Shown here: positions 1 through 6,260 of the stretch, one piece after another | Layout: every line of letters starts with the position of its first letter | Position numbering within the stretch: the first letter of the stretch is position 1 | Assembly (NCBI GenBank): GCA_002428605.1 | Contig: DIXH01000074.1 | Span: 1 to 11,921 of the forward strand | DNA from: Clostridiaceae bacterium UBA6085 | Lineage (GTDB): Bacteria > Bacillota > Clostridia > Clostridiales > Clostridiaceae | Direction of reading: 5' to 3' | DNA length: 11,921 nucleotides | Program-made: the position numbers and the translations under genes | Notes under the pieces: generated by a model | The model's database searches: none | What the model was told of the DNA's origin: nothing | What the model saw: the letters and a program-made list of their open reading frames with translations, nothing else

Positions 1-117
1 GATCCCATAGCTAGGACACATAAGGCACTTGTTGTGACTGAAGAAGCAAAGCGTGGCGGATACGGCGGAGAGATCTCAGCGATAATCGCTGAAGAGTTCT
101 TTGACTCTTTCAAGTGA
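1..117 (+). pseudogene. C-terminal piece of a 2-oxoacid dehydrogenase E1 beta-like subunit, truncated
   Basis: The first 38 codons read in frame from base 1 and end at TGA 115-117. The residues ARTHKALVVTEEAKRGGYGG, followed by EISAIIAEEFFDSF, match the transketolase C-terminal domain of E1-beta subunits of pyruvate, acetoin or branched-chain 2-oxoacid dehydrogenases, which pairs with E1-alpha for thiamine-diphosphate-dependent decarboxylation. Family members normally continue for some 40 or more residues after this helix (a D-A-P-[IV] segment and a final proline-rich stretch). Here a Lys and a stop follow at once, and the downstream DNA does not restore that tail in any frame I read. It is therefore probably a truncated or disrupted gene. 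The 5' part lies outside the window, so which dehydrogenase it belonged to cannot be decided, and a naturally short variant is not excluded. Confidence 0.6.
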
Positions 118-207
118 AGCCTTCCTCAGCGCCTCATCGATGCACTTGAGCCGAATATAGGTTTTCACCTGACCATCTCTGGCTTTTTGCTTATCACGCT
201 TGATCAT
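76..207 (-). pseudogene. 43-codon minus-strand ORF, possible remnant of a transposase 5' end
   Basis: The ATG at 207-205 is preceded by a G-rich ribosome binding site (GAGGGGG on the minus strand, 222-216) and by a well-formed promoter. The frame runs 43 codons to TGA at 78-76. The product begins MIKRDKQKARDGQVKTYIRL. The pattern of basic residues, a D-G turn and Y-x-x-L is loosely like the N-terminus of IS1634/IS4-type transposases, but it is too short to be sure. Its last 13 or so codons are antisense to the E1-beta fragment, so the original gene seems to have been cut near base 118 and now reads into foreign DNA. Inference: the 5' remnant of an inserted gene. It could equally be a real short peptide gene or a chance frame. 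Confidence 0.3.
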
Positions 208-227
208 GTAAAACACCCCCTCAATTA

Positions 228-256
228 ATTATAAAGCATAACCAAGCATAACTCAA
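228..256 (-). promoter_or_regulatory. Sigma-70-type promoter, minus strand
   Basis: On the minus strand a TTGAGT -35 box (256-251) is followed by exactly 17 bases and a perfect TATAAT -10 box (233-228). It lies about 20 bases upstream of the ATG at 207 with a G-rich ribosome binding site in between. Apart from the mini-ORF it drives, nothing in the window needs a leftward promoter here, which supports the idea of a truncated leftward gene. Confidence 0.6.
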
Positions 257-284
257 TAATATTCGAAAAAAATTGGAATTAAAA

Positions 285-318
285 ACCCAGGAAGTGTTCG
301 AATAACTACTTCCTGGGT
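285..318 (-). terminator. Perfect 11-bp inverted repeat, terminator-like on the minus strand
   Basis: ACCCAGGAAGT (285-295) is exactly complementary to ACTTCCTGGGT (308-318) around a 12-base loop. On the minus strand the stem runs into five T (285-281), then an A/T-rich stretch, as in an intrinsic terminator. On the + strand no T-run follows. No leftward gene is visible upstream of it, so it may be a leftover of lost DNA, a terminal repeat, or a hairpin blocking antisense transcription from the rpoN side. Confidence 0.45.
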
Positions 319-476
319 CATATGAACTTGTATCAAAATTTCCCTGATGGTTCTATACTGTAAAAGTCAGGCCTCAGGGGTTTATGAACGTTTTGAAAAC
401 CTGAGACTATCATGATGTAAGTGACATTATGGTGATTTATGTATTTTTTGTTGGGCTGAGTCTGAAAACCTTTTTT

Positions 477-506
477 TTGGGAACTTAAGGCTTCTTATGC
501 TATAAT
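477..506 (+). promoter_or_regulatory. Sigma-70-type promoter of rpoN (extended -10)
   Basis: A perfect TATAAT (501-506) is preceded by TGC, giving an extended -10. TTGGGA (477-482) is a plausible -35 box at 18-base spacing. A start would fall near 513, leaving a short leader with GAGGTG (519-524) before the ATG at 530. Confidence 0.6.
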
Positions 507-529
507 GTAAATTAGTTTGAGGTGAAGCA

Positions 530-1894
530 ATGAGTATGGAAATGAACCTGAGGTTGACCCAGGAACAGAAGCTTGTAATGACCCAGGAGATGCAGATGTC
601 CATAAGGATACTGCAGATGTCGAGCGTTGAGCTTCTTGATTATCTGGAAAAGGAATATCAGGAGAACCCTGTCCTGGATACTGAAATGCCTGATGAGGTG
701 CCGAGGGATACGACACCGGAAATAGACTACAAGTCTCTTCTGAAGTATCTTGAGTCAGACAACTATTCCGGCGGTGAAGTACAGGATTATGACAAGGATG
801 AGGTGTCGCCACTTAATTTCGTGTCCAAGGAAGAGACCCTGTCAGAGTACCTTACTGACCAGATAAGGGTCCTTGACCTTGACAGCCTTACTGCGGCCAT
901 AGCGGAATTCATAATTGACTCGCTCGATCCAAAGGGGTATTTCTCCGATTCATTGGATGAAATAGCAGAGCTGCTCAATGTCACTGTCGATGACGTGAAG
1001 AAGGCTCTACTTGTCGTGCAGTCTCTTGAGCCGTTAGGAATTGGTGCAAGGGACCTCAAGGAATGCCTGATGATCCAGCTTGAGAGGAAAGGGATCGCTA
1101 CTCCCGCTCACAGGGATGTCATAGAGAACCATCTTGATGATTTTGCCGAAGGCAGGACAGCCTCGATAGCCAAATCACTGAAGCTTACTCCGGGAGAGAT
1201 CCAGGACATAATGGATGACATCAGGGTCCTTGAGCCAAAGCCTTCTAGAGGCTTTGCAGACGGCAGAGGTTCGTCATATATCATTCCTGACGGAAGCGTG
1301 AGGATCGAGAATGGTGAGATAATACTTGAGATGAACACTGAATTCATACCAAGGCTGAAGATAAGCAAGGCGTGCCGTGACCTGATGAACTCGAGCGACC
1401 ACAAGGACGCCCATGAGTATCTTAAGGACATGATGAACAAGGCCCTGTTCGTGCTTAAGAGCGTGGACCAGAGGAAGGATACGGTGAAGACTGTGATCGA
1501 AGCTTCCGTAAACAGGCAGAAGGAATATTTCGTCAAGGGCTCGGATTTTCTGAGGCCGATGACAATGAAGGATATAGCCGAGGAGCTTGGAGTCCATGAA
1601 TCCACAATATCCAGGGCCATAAGGGAGAAGTATATAACTACTCCCAAAGGGACCATCAGGGTCAAGGACCTTTTCAAGACTGCAGCAAAGGGGTCGAATA
1701 CAGAGGTGGCCACAGACTATGTGAGGGACAGCATCCAGAACATGATAAAGGGCGAAGATACAAGGACCCCCCTGTCTGACCAGGCGATAACTGACGCCCT
1801 GAACGCATCGGGGATAGACATTAAGCGAAGGACCGTCGCGAAATACAGGGAAGAGCTGGGAATCAGGTCATCATCAAAACGAAAAAGGATATAG
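530..1894 (+). CDS. rpoN: RNA polymerase sigma-54 factor RpoN/SigL
   Basis: This is the alternative sigma factor that directs RNA polymerase to -24/-12 promoters and needs an AAA+ enhancer-binding activator to melt DNA. At 454 residues it has normal family length. Residues 7-49 form the Gln/Leu-rich region I (LTQEQKLVMTQEMQMSIRIL, then a segment ending YQENPVL) that contacts activators. Residues 50-95 are the acidic region II. The core-binding domain fills the middle. The DNA-binding part has the helix-turn-helix DIAEELGVHESTISRAIREK and the RpoN box KRRTVAKYRE (432-441), in which the usual first Ala is Lys. A basic Ser/Lys/Arg tail follows. The ATG at 530 has GAGGTG five bases upstream. In Listeria and several clostridia sigma-54 likewise sits just upstream of cggR-gap, but here a terminator separates it from that operon. 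Which sigma-54 regulon it serves cannot be told from this window. Confidence 0.96.
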   Translation: MSMEMNLRLTQEQKLVMTQEMQMSIRILQMSSVELLDYLEKEYQENPVLDTEMPDEVPRDTTPEIDYKSLLKYLESDNYSGGEVQDYDKDEVSPLNFVSKEETLSEYLTDQIRVLDLDSLTAAIAEFIIDSLDPKGYFSDSLDEIAELLNVTVDDVKKALLVVQSLEPLGIGARDLKECLMIQLERKGIATPAHRDVIENHLDDFAEGRTASIAKSLKLTPGEIQDIMDDIRVLEPKPSRGFADGRGSSYIIPDGSVRIENGEIILEMNTEFIPRLKISKACRDLMNSSDHKDAHEYLKDMMNKALFVLKSVDQRKDTVKTVIEASVNRQKEYFVKGSDFLRPMTMKDIAEELGVHESTISRAIREKYITTPKGTIRVKDLFKTAAKGSNTEVATDYVRDSIQNMIKGEDTRTPLSDQAITDALNASGIDIKRRTVAKYREELGIRSSSKRKRI

Positions 1895-1950
1895 GAAAGA
1901 GACCGTGGGTTAATTGTTAATAGTTAATTCACAGGTCTCTTCATTTTTTT
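1895..1950 (+). terminator. Intrinsic terminator after rpoN
   Basis: AAGAGACC (1897-1904) pairs with GGTCTCTT (1934-1941), followed by CA and seven T (1944-1950). The stem starts right after the rpoN stop codon. The loop contains three tandem 7-mers, GTTAATT GTTAATA GTTAATT (1909-1929). Confidence 0.8.
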
Positions 1951-1962
1951 ACAGAAAATATG

Positions 1963-1991
1963 TTTCAAATGGCGTAACAGTAGAGTATAAT
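1963..1991 (+). promoter_or_regulatory. Promoter of the cggR-glycolysis operon
   Basis: A perfect TATAAT -10 box lies at 1986-1991. The -35 region is poor (TTTCAA, 1963-1968, 17-base spacing). Transcription should start near 1998, at the left edge of the CggR operator, so a bound repressor would cover the start site and block initiation or early elongation. Confidence 0.6.
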
Positions 1992-1998
1992 AGCAATG

Positions 1999-2034
1999 TG
2001 GGACAAAAAAGTTCTACGCGGGACATAAAAAGTC
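1999..2034 (+). promoter_or_regulatory. CggR operator, two direct half-operators
   Basis: TGGGAC (1999-2004), six bases, GTTC (2011-2014), four bases, CGGGAC (2019-2024), six bases, AGTC (2031-2034). This has the same architecture and spacing as the Bacillus subtilis CggR operator (CGGGAC-N6-TGTC-N4, repeated). It lies between the -10 box and the cggR start codon, so cggR is expected to repress its own operon. The T at the first base and the altered TGTC parts deviate from the Bacillus sequence. Confidence 0.85.
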
Positions 2035-2050
2035 CAAGGGAGGGTCGGAA

Positions 2051-3097
2051 TTGGAGAATCTCATGAAGGTCCAACAGAAGATCGTACCCGAAGCGGTGGA
2101 ACTCCTTGAGAGACGATACAGGATGATGAGGACTATCTTCAACTGCCAGCCGGTAGGAAGAAGGCTTCTTGCCCAGAAGTTGGGACTCGGTGAAAGGCTC
2201 GTAAGGGCTGAGATCGATTTTCTGAAGGCACAGGGGCTTGTCACTGTATCAGGTCCGGGAGTGATCCTGACCGGGGATGGCGAAGGACTGCTATCGGTGC
2301 TGAAGGAATTCGTTTCAGAGATCAAGGGTCTGGAAGAGATCGAGGAGATCCTTAAGAGGGAGCTCAACTACAAGAGGGTCATAATAGTCCCAGGAGACCT
2401 GGATTCGGATCCAAACGTGAAGAGCGAGCTCGGAAGGGCTGCAGCCAAGTATGTTGCGGGCATCCTTAGAAAGGGTGACATCATCGCACTTACCGGTGGG
2501 AGCACGATAAGGGATTTTGTAGACTCGTTCCCCAAAAAGGACGAGTATGGAGACCTGACCATAGTTCCTGCAAGGGGAAGCATGGGAAAGGACATCGAGA
2601 TCCAGTCCAACACTTTGGTAGCATCCCTTGCTGAAAAGCTGGGTGCCTCATACCGGCTGCTGAATGTTCCTGACAACATGAGCGAGAGGACGCTGGAGGC
2701 TTTGCTTGAGGAGTCGGAGATCAGGGAAGTGGTCTCTACCATCAAGAAGGCGAACGTAATAATCCTCGGGATCGGCCGTGCAGACGTCATGGCGAAGCGC
2801 AGAGGGCTTGGGCCTGAAGATATTAACAATTTGATAACTTTAGGAGCGCAGGGTGAAGCCTTTGGGACTTATTTCGCCCGTAATGGTAAAATAGTAAAGA
2901 AGGCAGCAGCGGTGGGTCTGAGCATCGACGATTCGCTTAAGGTCAAGGACCTTGTGGCGGTGTCCGGCGGAACGTCAAAGGGAGATGCGATAGCTGCGGT
3001 AAGGTTCGCCGGCGATAACGCGGTGCTTGTCACTGACGAGGGAGCCGCAAGGAAGATAATCAAGGCGTTAAAATCCAAAAACAAGGATTTAACATAA
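2051..3097 (+). CDS. cggR: Central glycolytic genes regulator CggR (SorC/DeoR-type repressor)
   Basis: CggR represses the lower-glycolysis operon, and fructose-1,6-bisphosphate relieves repression in Bacillus. The 348 residues are close to the 340 of B. subtilis CggR. An N-terminal winged-helix DNA-binding domain (about 25-75, with GRRLLAQKLGLGERLVRAEI) precedes the SIS/NagB-like sugar-phosphate domain. That domain carries LTGGSTIRDF (148-157; the GGST loop binds the effector phosphate in the family), IVPARGSMG, LGIGRADVMAKRRGL and LVTDEGAARKI. The start is TTG at 2051, because AAGGGAGGG (2036-2044) lies six bases upstream. The next in-frame ATG (2063) would have an 18-base gap to that site. 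The gene sits directly behind its own operator and 24 bases before gap, so it is the first gene of the operon. Confidence 0.93.
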   Translation: MENLMKVQQKIVPEAVELLERRYRMMRTIFNCQPVGRRLLAQKLGLGERLVRAEIDFLKAQGLVTVSGPGVILTGDGEGLLSVLKEFVSEIKGLEEIEEILKRELNYKRVIIVPGDLDSDPNVKSELGRAAAKYVAGILRKGDIIALTGGSTIRDFVDSFPKKDEYGDLTIVPARGSMGKDIEIQSNTLVASLAEKLGASYRLLNVPDNMSERTLEALLEESEIREVVSTIKKANVIILGIGRADVMAKRRGLGPEDINNLITLGAQGEAFGTYFARNGKIVKKAAAVGLSIDDSLKVKDLVAVSGGTSKGDAIAAVRFAGDNAVLVTDEGAARKIIKALKSKNKDLT

Positions 3098-3121
3098 ATA
3101 AACAGTTTTAGGAGGAATTCA

Positions 3122-4147
3122 ATGATGTCAGAGGTTAGAGTTGGAGTTAACGGATTCGGCAGGATAGGTAGACTTGCGTTCAGGGCAGCCCTTGAGAACC
3201 CGGAGGTTACAGTTGTAGGTGTCAACGACCCATTCATCGATCTTGACTACATGGTTTACATGCTTAAATACGATTCGATACACGGACAGTTCAAGGGTGA
3301 GGTTTCCATCGATAAGGAGTCTAACTCACTCATAGTCAACGGAGAGAAGGTCAAGGTATTCGCAGAGAAGGATCCTAGTAGCATAGCATGGGGAAGCGTC
3401 GGAGCTGACTACGTACTTGAGTGCACAGGAGTGTTCACTACAATAGACAAGGCTTCAGCACATTTCACAGGCGGAGCGAAGAAGGTAGTAATATCTGCTC
3501 CATCAGCTGATGCACCGATGTTCGTAATGGGCGTAAACAACAAGACATATACACCTGACATGAAGGTCGTTTCGAATGCATCATGCACAACAAACTGCCT
3601 TGCACCTCTTGCAAAGGTAATACACGAGAAGTTCGGAATGGTAGAAGGACTCATGACTACTGTTCACTCGACTACAGCAACACAGAAGACCGTTGACGGA
3701 CCTTCGAACAAGGACTGGAGAGGCGGAAGGGCTGCTTCAAACAACATCATCCCTTCATCCACAGGAGCTGCAAAGGCAGTTGGAAAGGTAATACCTGAGC
3801 TCAACGGAAAGCTCACAGGAATGTCATTCAGGGTTCCAACCCTCGACGTATCTGTTGTTGACCTTACTGCAAGACTTGAGAAGGCTGCGACCTATGAAGA
3901 GATCAAGGCTGCCATAAAGGAAGCATCAGAGGGCGAGCTCAAGGGCATACTGGGATACACTGAGGACGAAGTCGTTTCGACAGATTTCATCCACGATCCA
4001 AGGACAAGCATATTCGACGCAAAGGCTGGAATATCGCTTAACGACCACTTCGTGAAGCTTGTTGCATGGTATGACAACGAGTGGGGCTATTCAAACAAGC
4101 TCGTTGACCTTGTAAGCTACATTGCAAAGGTAGACGCAGGAAAGTAA
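3122..4147 (+). CDS. gap: Glyceraldehyde-3-phosphate dehydrogenase, NAD-dependent, GapA/eukaryotic type
   Basis: The enzyme oxidises and phosphorylates glyceraldehyde 3-phosphate to 1,3-bisphosphoglycerate with NAD+. It has 341 residues. The NAD-binding start is VNGFGRIGR; the catalytic Cys is C155 in SNASCTTNCLAPL; the general-base His is H182 in TTVHSTTATQKTVDGPS; the C-terminus has WYDNEWGYSNKLVDLV. Segments such as VNDPFIDLDYMVYMLKYDS, SSIAWGSVGADYVLECTG and NKDWRGGRAASNNIIPSSTG place it with the eukaryotic/E. coli GapA group. Most clostridial and Bacillus glycolytic GAPDHs instead read NDLTD...LAHLLKYDS and ...HRKGDLRRARAAA. This suggests replacement of the operon's original gap by transfer. 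AGGAGG (3110-3115) precedes ATG 3122; the adjacent ATG 3125 is equally possible. Codon use is strongly biased (GGA, ACA, GTA, CTT), as in eno, which fits high expression. Confidence 0.97.
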   Translation: MMSEVRVGVNGFGRIGRLAFRAALENPEVTVVGVNDPFIDLDYMVYMLKYDSIHGQFKGEVSIDKESNSLIVNGEKVKVFAEKDPSSIAWGSVGADYVLECTGVFTTIDKASAHFTGGAKKVVISAPSADAPMFVMGVNNKTYTPDMKVVSNASCTTNCLAPLAKVIHEKFGMVEGLMTTVHSTTATQKTVDGPSNKDWRGGRAASNNIIPSSTGAAKAVGKVIPELNGKLTGMSFRVPTLDVSVVDLTARLEKAATYEEIKAAIKEASEGELKGILGYTEDEVVSTDFIHDPRTSIFDAKAGISLNDHFVKLVAWYDNEWGYSNKLVDLVSYIAKVDAGK

Positions 4148-4173
4148 TCCTCAAGAATTGAATTGAACACCTG

Positions 4174-4214
4174 GGTCTGGTCCTGTAGTCTTGGCTATTC
4201 GGCCAGACCTTTCT
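4174..4214 (+). promoter_or_regulatory. Intergenic hairpin between gap and pgk
   Basis: GGTCTGG (4174-4180) is complementary to CCAGACC (4203-4209), and after a one-base bulge CC (4182-4183) pairs with GG (4201-4202). The following TTTCT is too weak for a strong terminator. It may be a partial attenuator, an mRNA-stabilising structure that keeps gap mRNA more abundant, or a processing site. No promoter was found downstream, so transcription presumably reads through to pgk. Confidence 0.5.
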
Positions 4215-4240
4215 AAGGAAAAATATTAAGAGGTGAAAGC

Positions 4241-5434
4241 ATGAGCTACAACAAAAAGACCATAGAAGACATTGAAGTAAGAGGCAAAAAGGTCCTGGCA
4301 AGATGCGATTTCAACGTTCCTCTCAAGGATGGCGTGATCACAGACGAGAACAGGCTTACCGGTGCCCTTCCTACTATCACATATCTCATAGAGAATGGAG
4401 CTAAGGTAATACTCACTTCACACCTTGGAAAAGCTAAGGGTCCTGACAAGAAGTACACACTTCAGCCTGTAGCGACAAGACTGTCGGAGATGCTGGGCAA
4501 GGAAGTCGTATTTGCAGCAGACGACAGTGTAGTCGGAGAGAATGCCAGGGCTGCGGTTGCCGCAATGAAGGATGGAGACGTAGTACTCCTTGAGAACACA
4601 AGGTTCAGGCCTGAAGAGGAAAAGAACGTTGATGCTTTCTCACAGGAACTTGCTTCCTTAGCTGACGTATTCGTGAACGATGCTTTCGGATCAGCCCACA
4701 GGGCTCATTGCTCAACTGAAGGTGTAACAAAGTTCATTGATACTGCAGTTGCAGGATACCTGATCCAGAAGGAATTGAAGTTCCTCGGAGAAGCTGTTGA
4801 CAATCCTGAAAGACCTTTCGTTGCAATACTCGGCGGAGCAAAGGTTTCTGACAAGATCAATGTAATCAACTCGCTGCTTGACAAGGTTGACACACTTATC
4901 ATAGGCGGCGGAATGGCATACACCTTCCTCAAGGGACAGGGCTATACTATCGGTACTTCCCTTCTTGAGGCTGACAGGGTGGACTATTCGAAGGACATGC
5001 TGAAGAAGGCCGAGGAGAAGGGCGTGAAGCTTCTTCTGCCGGTAGACAACATTGTTGCTGACAAGTTCTCAGCTGATGCGGCACCTGTAGTCACAGAGGA
5101 CCAGAACATACCTGATGGCTTCATGGGACTTGATATCGGACCTAAGACTGCAGAGCTCTATGCTGATGCCATAAAGGATGCAAAGACTGTAGTATGGAAC
5201 GGACCAATGGGAGTATTTGAATTCGAGAACTTCGCAGGAGGCACCATAGCTGTTGCCAAGGCGATGGCTGATGCTGACGCGGTCACTGTAATTGGCGGAG
5301 GAGACTCTGCTGCGGCTGTCAACATACTTGGATTCGGAGACCAGATGACACACATATCGACAGGCGGCGGAGCATCGCTGGAATTCCTTGAAGGCAAGGA
5401 ACTGCCGGGTATCGCTGCACTGAACGACAAATAA
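4241..5434 (+). CDS. pgk: Phosphoglycerate kinase
   Basis: The enzyme transfers the acyl phosphate of 1,3-bisphosphoglycerate to ADP, giving ATP and 3-phosphoglycerate. It is a cytosolic monomer. The 397 residues equal the usual bacterial length. The N-domain substrate site is seen as RCDFNVPL (21-28), TSHLGKAKG (59-67; most family members have SHLGRPKG), LLENTRFRPEEEKN and VFVNDAFGSAHR. The hinge and C-domain nucleotide site have ILGGAKVSDKI, IIGGGMAYTFL, WNGPMGVFEFENFAGGT, and VIGGGDSAAAV near the end. AAGAGGTG (4228-4235) sits five bases before the ATG. It is the third gene of the cggR operon, 93 bases after gap and 12 before tpiA. Confidence 0.98.
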   Translation: MSYNKKTIEDIEVRGKKVLARCDFNVPLKDGVITDENRLTGALPTITYLIENGAKVILTSHLGKAKGPDKKYTLQPVATRLSEMLGKEVVFAADDSVVGENARAAVAAMKDGDVVLLENTRFRPEEEKNVDAFSQELASLADVFVNDAFGSAHRAHCSTEGVTKFIDTAVAGYLIQKELKFLGEAVDNPERPFVAILGGAKVSDKINVINSLLDKVDTLIIGGGMAYTFLKGQGYTIGTSLLEADRVDYSKDMLKKAEEKGVKLLLPVDNIVADKFSADAAPVVTEDQNIPDGFMGLDIGPKTAELYADAIKDAKTVVWNGPMGVFEFENFAGGTIAVAKAMADADAVTVIGGGDSAAAVNILGFGDQMTHISTGGGASLEFLEGKELPGIAALNDK

Positions 5435-5446
5435 AGGAGCGGACAA

Positions 5447-6199
5447 ATGAGAAGACCGATAATTGCAGGAAACTGGAAAATGCACTATACGGTGGAAGAA
5501 GCCGTCAAGGTTGCAAAGGAGCTCAAGGGTCTGGTAAAGGGAGCATCGGCTGACGTAGTCATCTGCGCTCCGTTCATACAGCTTCCGGCACTTGTTGCCG
5601 AGCTGAAGGGCTCAAATGTCAAGGTTGGAGCTCAGAACATGCATTTCGAGGAAAAGGGAGCATATACAGGGGAAATCTCACCTGGAATGCTTGAAGCACT
5701 TGGCGTGGATTACGTTGTGATCGGCCATTCCGAGAGAAGGCAGTACTTCAACGAGACTGATGCCGACATCAACAAGAAGCTGAAGAAGGCATTCAAGCAC
5801 AGCCTTACACCAATACTCTGCGTAGGTGAATCACTTGAGCAGAGAGAATCAGGAACAACAGAGGCGGTAATAAAGGCACAGGTTGAAAAGGACCTTGAAG
5901 GACTTTCGGCTGAAGAGGCAAAAGAAGTAGTGATCGCCTATGAGCCCATCTGGGCAATAGGTACCGGAAAGACAGCTACAAGCGAGCAGGCAAACGAGAC
6001 CATAGCTGCAATAAGGAAGATGGTTGCAGACATATTCGGAGCTGAAGTCGCAGATGCAGTAAGGATCCAGTACGGCGGATCGGTCAAGCCTTCCACGATC
6101 AAGGAGCAGATGGCGATGTCTGACATCGACGGCGCACTTGTCGGAGGAGCCAGTCTCCTTGCGGATGATTTCGCGAAAATCGTAAATTTCGGAGTATAA
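5447..6199 (+). CDS. tpiA: Triosephosphate isomerase
   Basis: The enzyme interconverts dihydroxyacetone phosphate and glyceraldehyde 3-phosphate through an enediol and acts as a TIM-barrel dimer. The length of 250 residues is normal. All catalytic residues are present: N9 and K11 in GNWKMH, H94 in VIGHSERRQYF, and E166 in AYEPIWAIGTGKTAT (which includes the flexible loop 6). The phosphate-binding C-terminus reads YGGSVKPSTIKEQM and GALVGGASL. AAAGGAG (5433-5439) overlaps the pgk stop codon and is seven bases from the ATG, so pgk and tpiA are tightly coupled. Confidence 0.98.
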   Translation: MRRPIIAGNWKMHYTVEEAVKVAKELKGLVKGASADVVICAPFIQLPALVAELKGSNVKVGAQNMHFEEKGAYTGEISPGMLEALGVDYVVIGHSERRQYFNETDADINKKLKKAFKHSLTPILCVGESLEQRESGTTEAVIKAQVEKDLEGLSAEEAKEVVIAYEPIWAIGTGKTATSEQANETIAAIRKMVADIFGAEVADAVRIQYGGSVKPSTIKEQMAMSDIDGALVGGASLLADDFAKIVNFGV

Positions 6200-6246
6200 A
6201 TGCGGCTTCTGCCGTATAGGCTCTTCTATGCGGCTTCGTGCCGCTA
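6200..6246 (+). repeat. Tandem hairpin repeats between tpiA and gpmI
   Basis: ATGCGGCTTC occurs at 6200-6209 and again at 6227-6236, 27 bases apart. Each copy begins a small hairpin: ATGCGGC-TTCT-GCCGTAT (6200-6217, one G-T pair) and GCGGC-TTCGT-GCCGC (6230-6244). The second ends six bases before the gpmI Shine-Dalgarno sequence. No T-run follows either. The pair fills nearly the whole 61-base spacer, so it may affect mRNA stability, processing or gpmI translation. Confidence 0.6.
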
Positions 6247-6260
6247 TTATGGAGGTACAT

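Larger units (their letters stand above)
208..529. other. Intergenic stretch upstream of rpoN without a gene
   Basis: This A/T-rich stretch has no credible coding frame. From left to right it holds the leader and promoter of the minus-strand mini-ORF, the 11-bp inverted repeat at 285-318, a weaker imperfect hairpin (CTCAGG at 373-378 with CCTGAG at 400-405, two bulged G and three further A-T pairs, no T-run), a run of eight T at 471-478, and the rpoN promoter and ribosome binding site. Nothing else recognisable was seen. Confidence 0.6.

Noticed and set aside
373..405. Hairpin upstream of rpoN as a terminator or riboswitch
   Set aside because: The stem has a two-base bulge and no T-run follows; nothing resembles a known riboswitch core.
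1108..1713. 201-codon open frame on the minus strand inside rpoN, and many similar minus-strand frames across the operon
   Set aside because: These are antisense shadows of well-identified + strand genes. They lack ribosome binding sites and recognisable motifs.
2063..2065. ATG as start of cggR
   Set aside because: The only good ribosome binding site (2036-2044) is six bases from TTG 2051 but 18 from this ATG.
6228..6260. Upstream ATG extending gpmI by 11 codons
   Set aside because: No Shine-Dalgarno precedes it, the added codons come from the hairpin repeat, and ATG 6261 has GGAGG and the family N-terminus.
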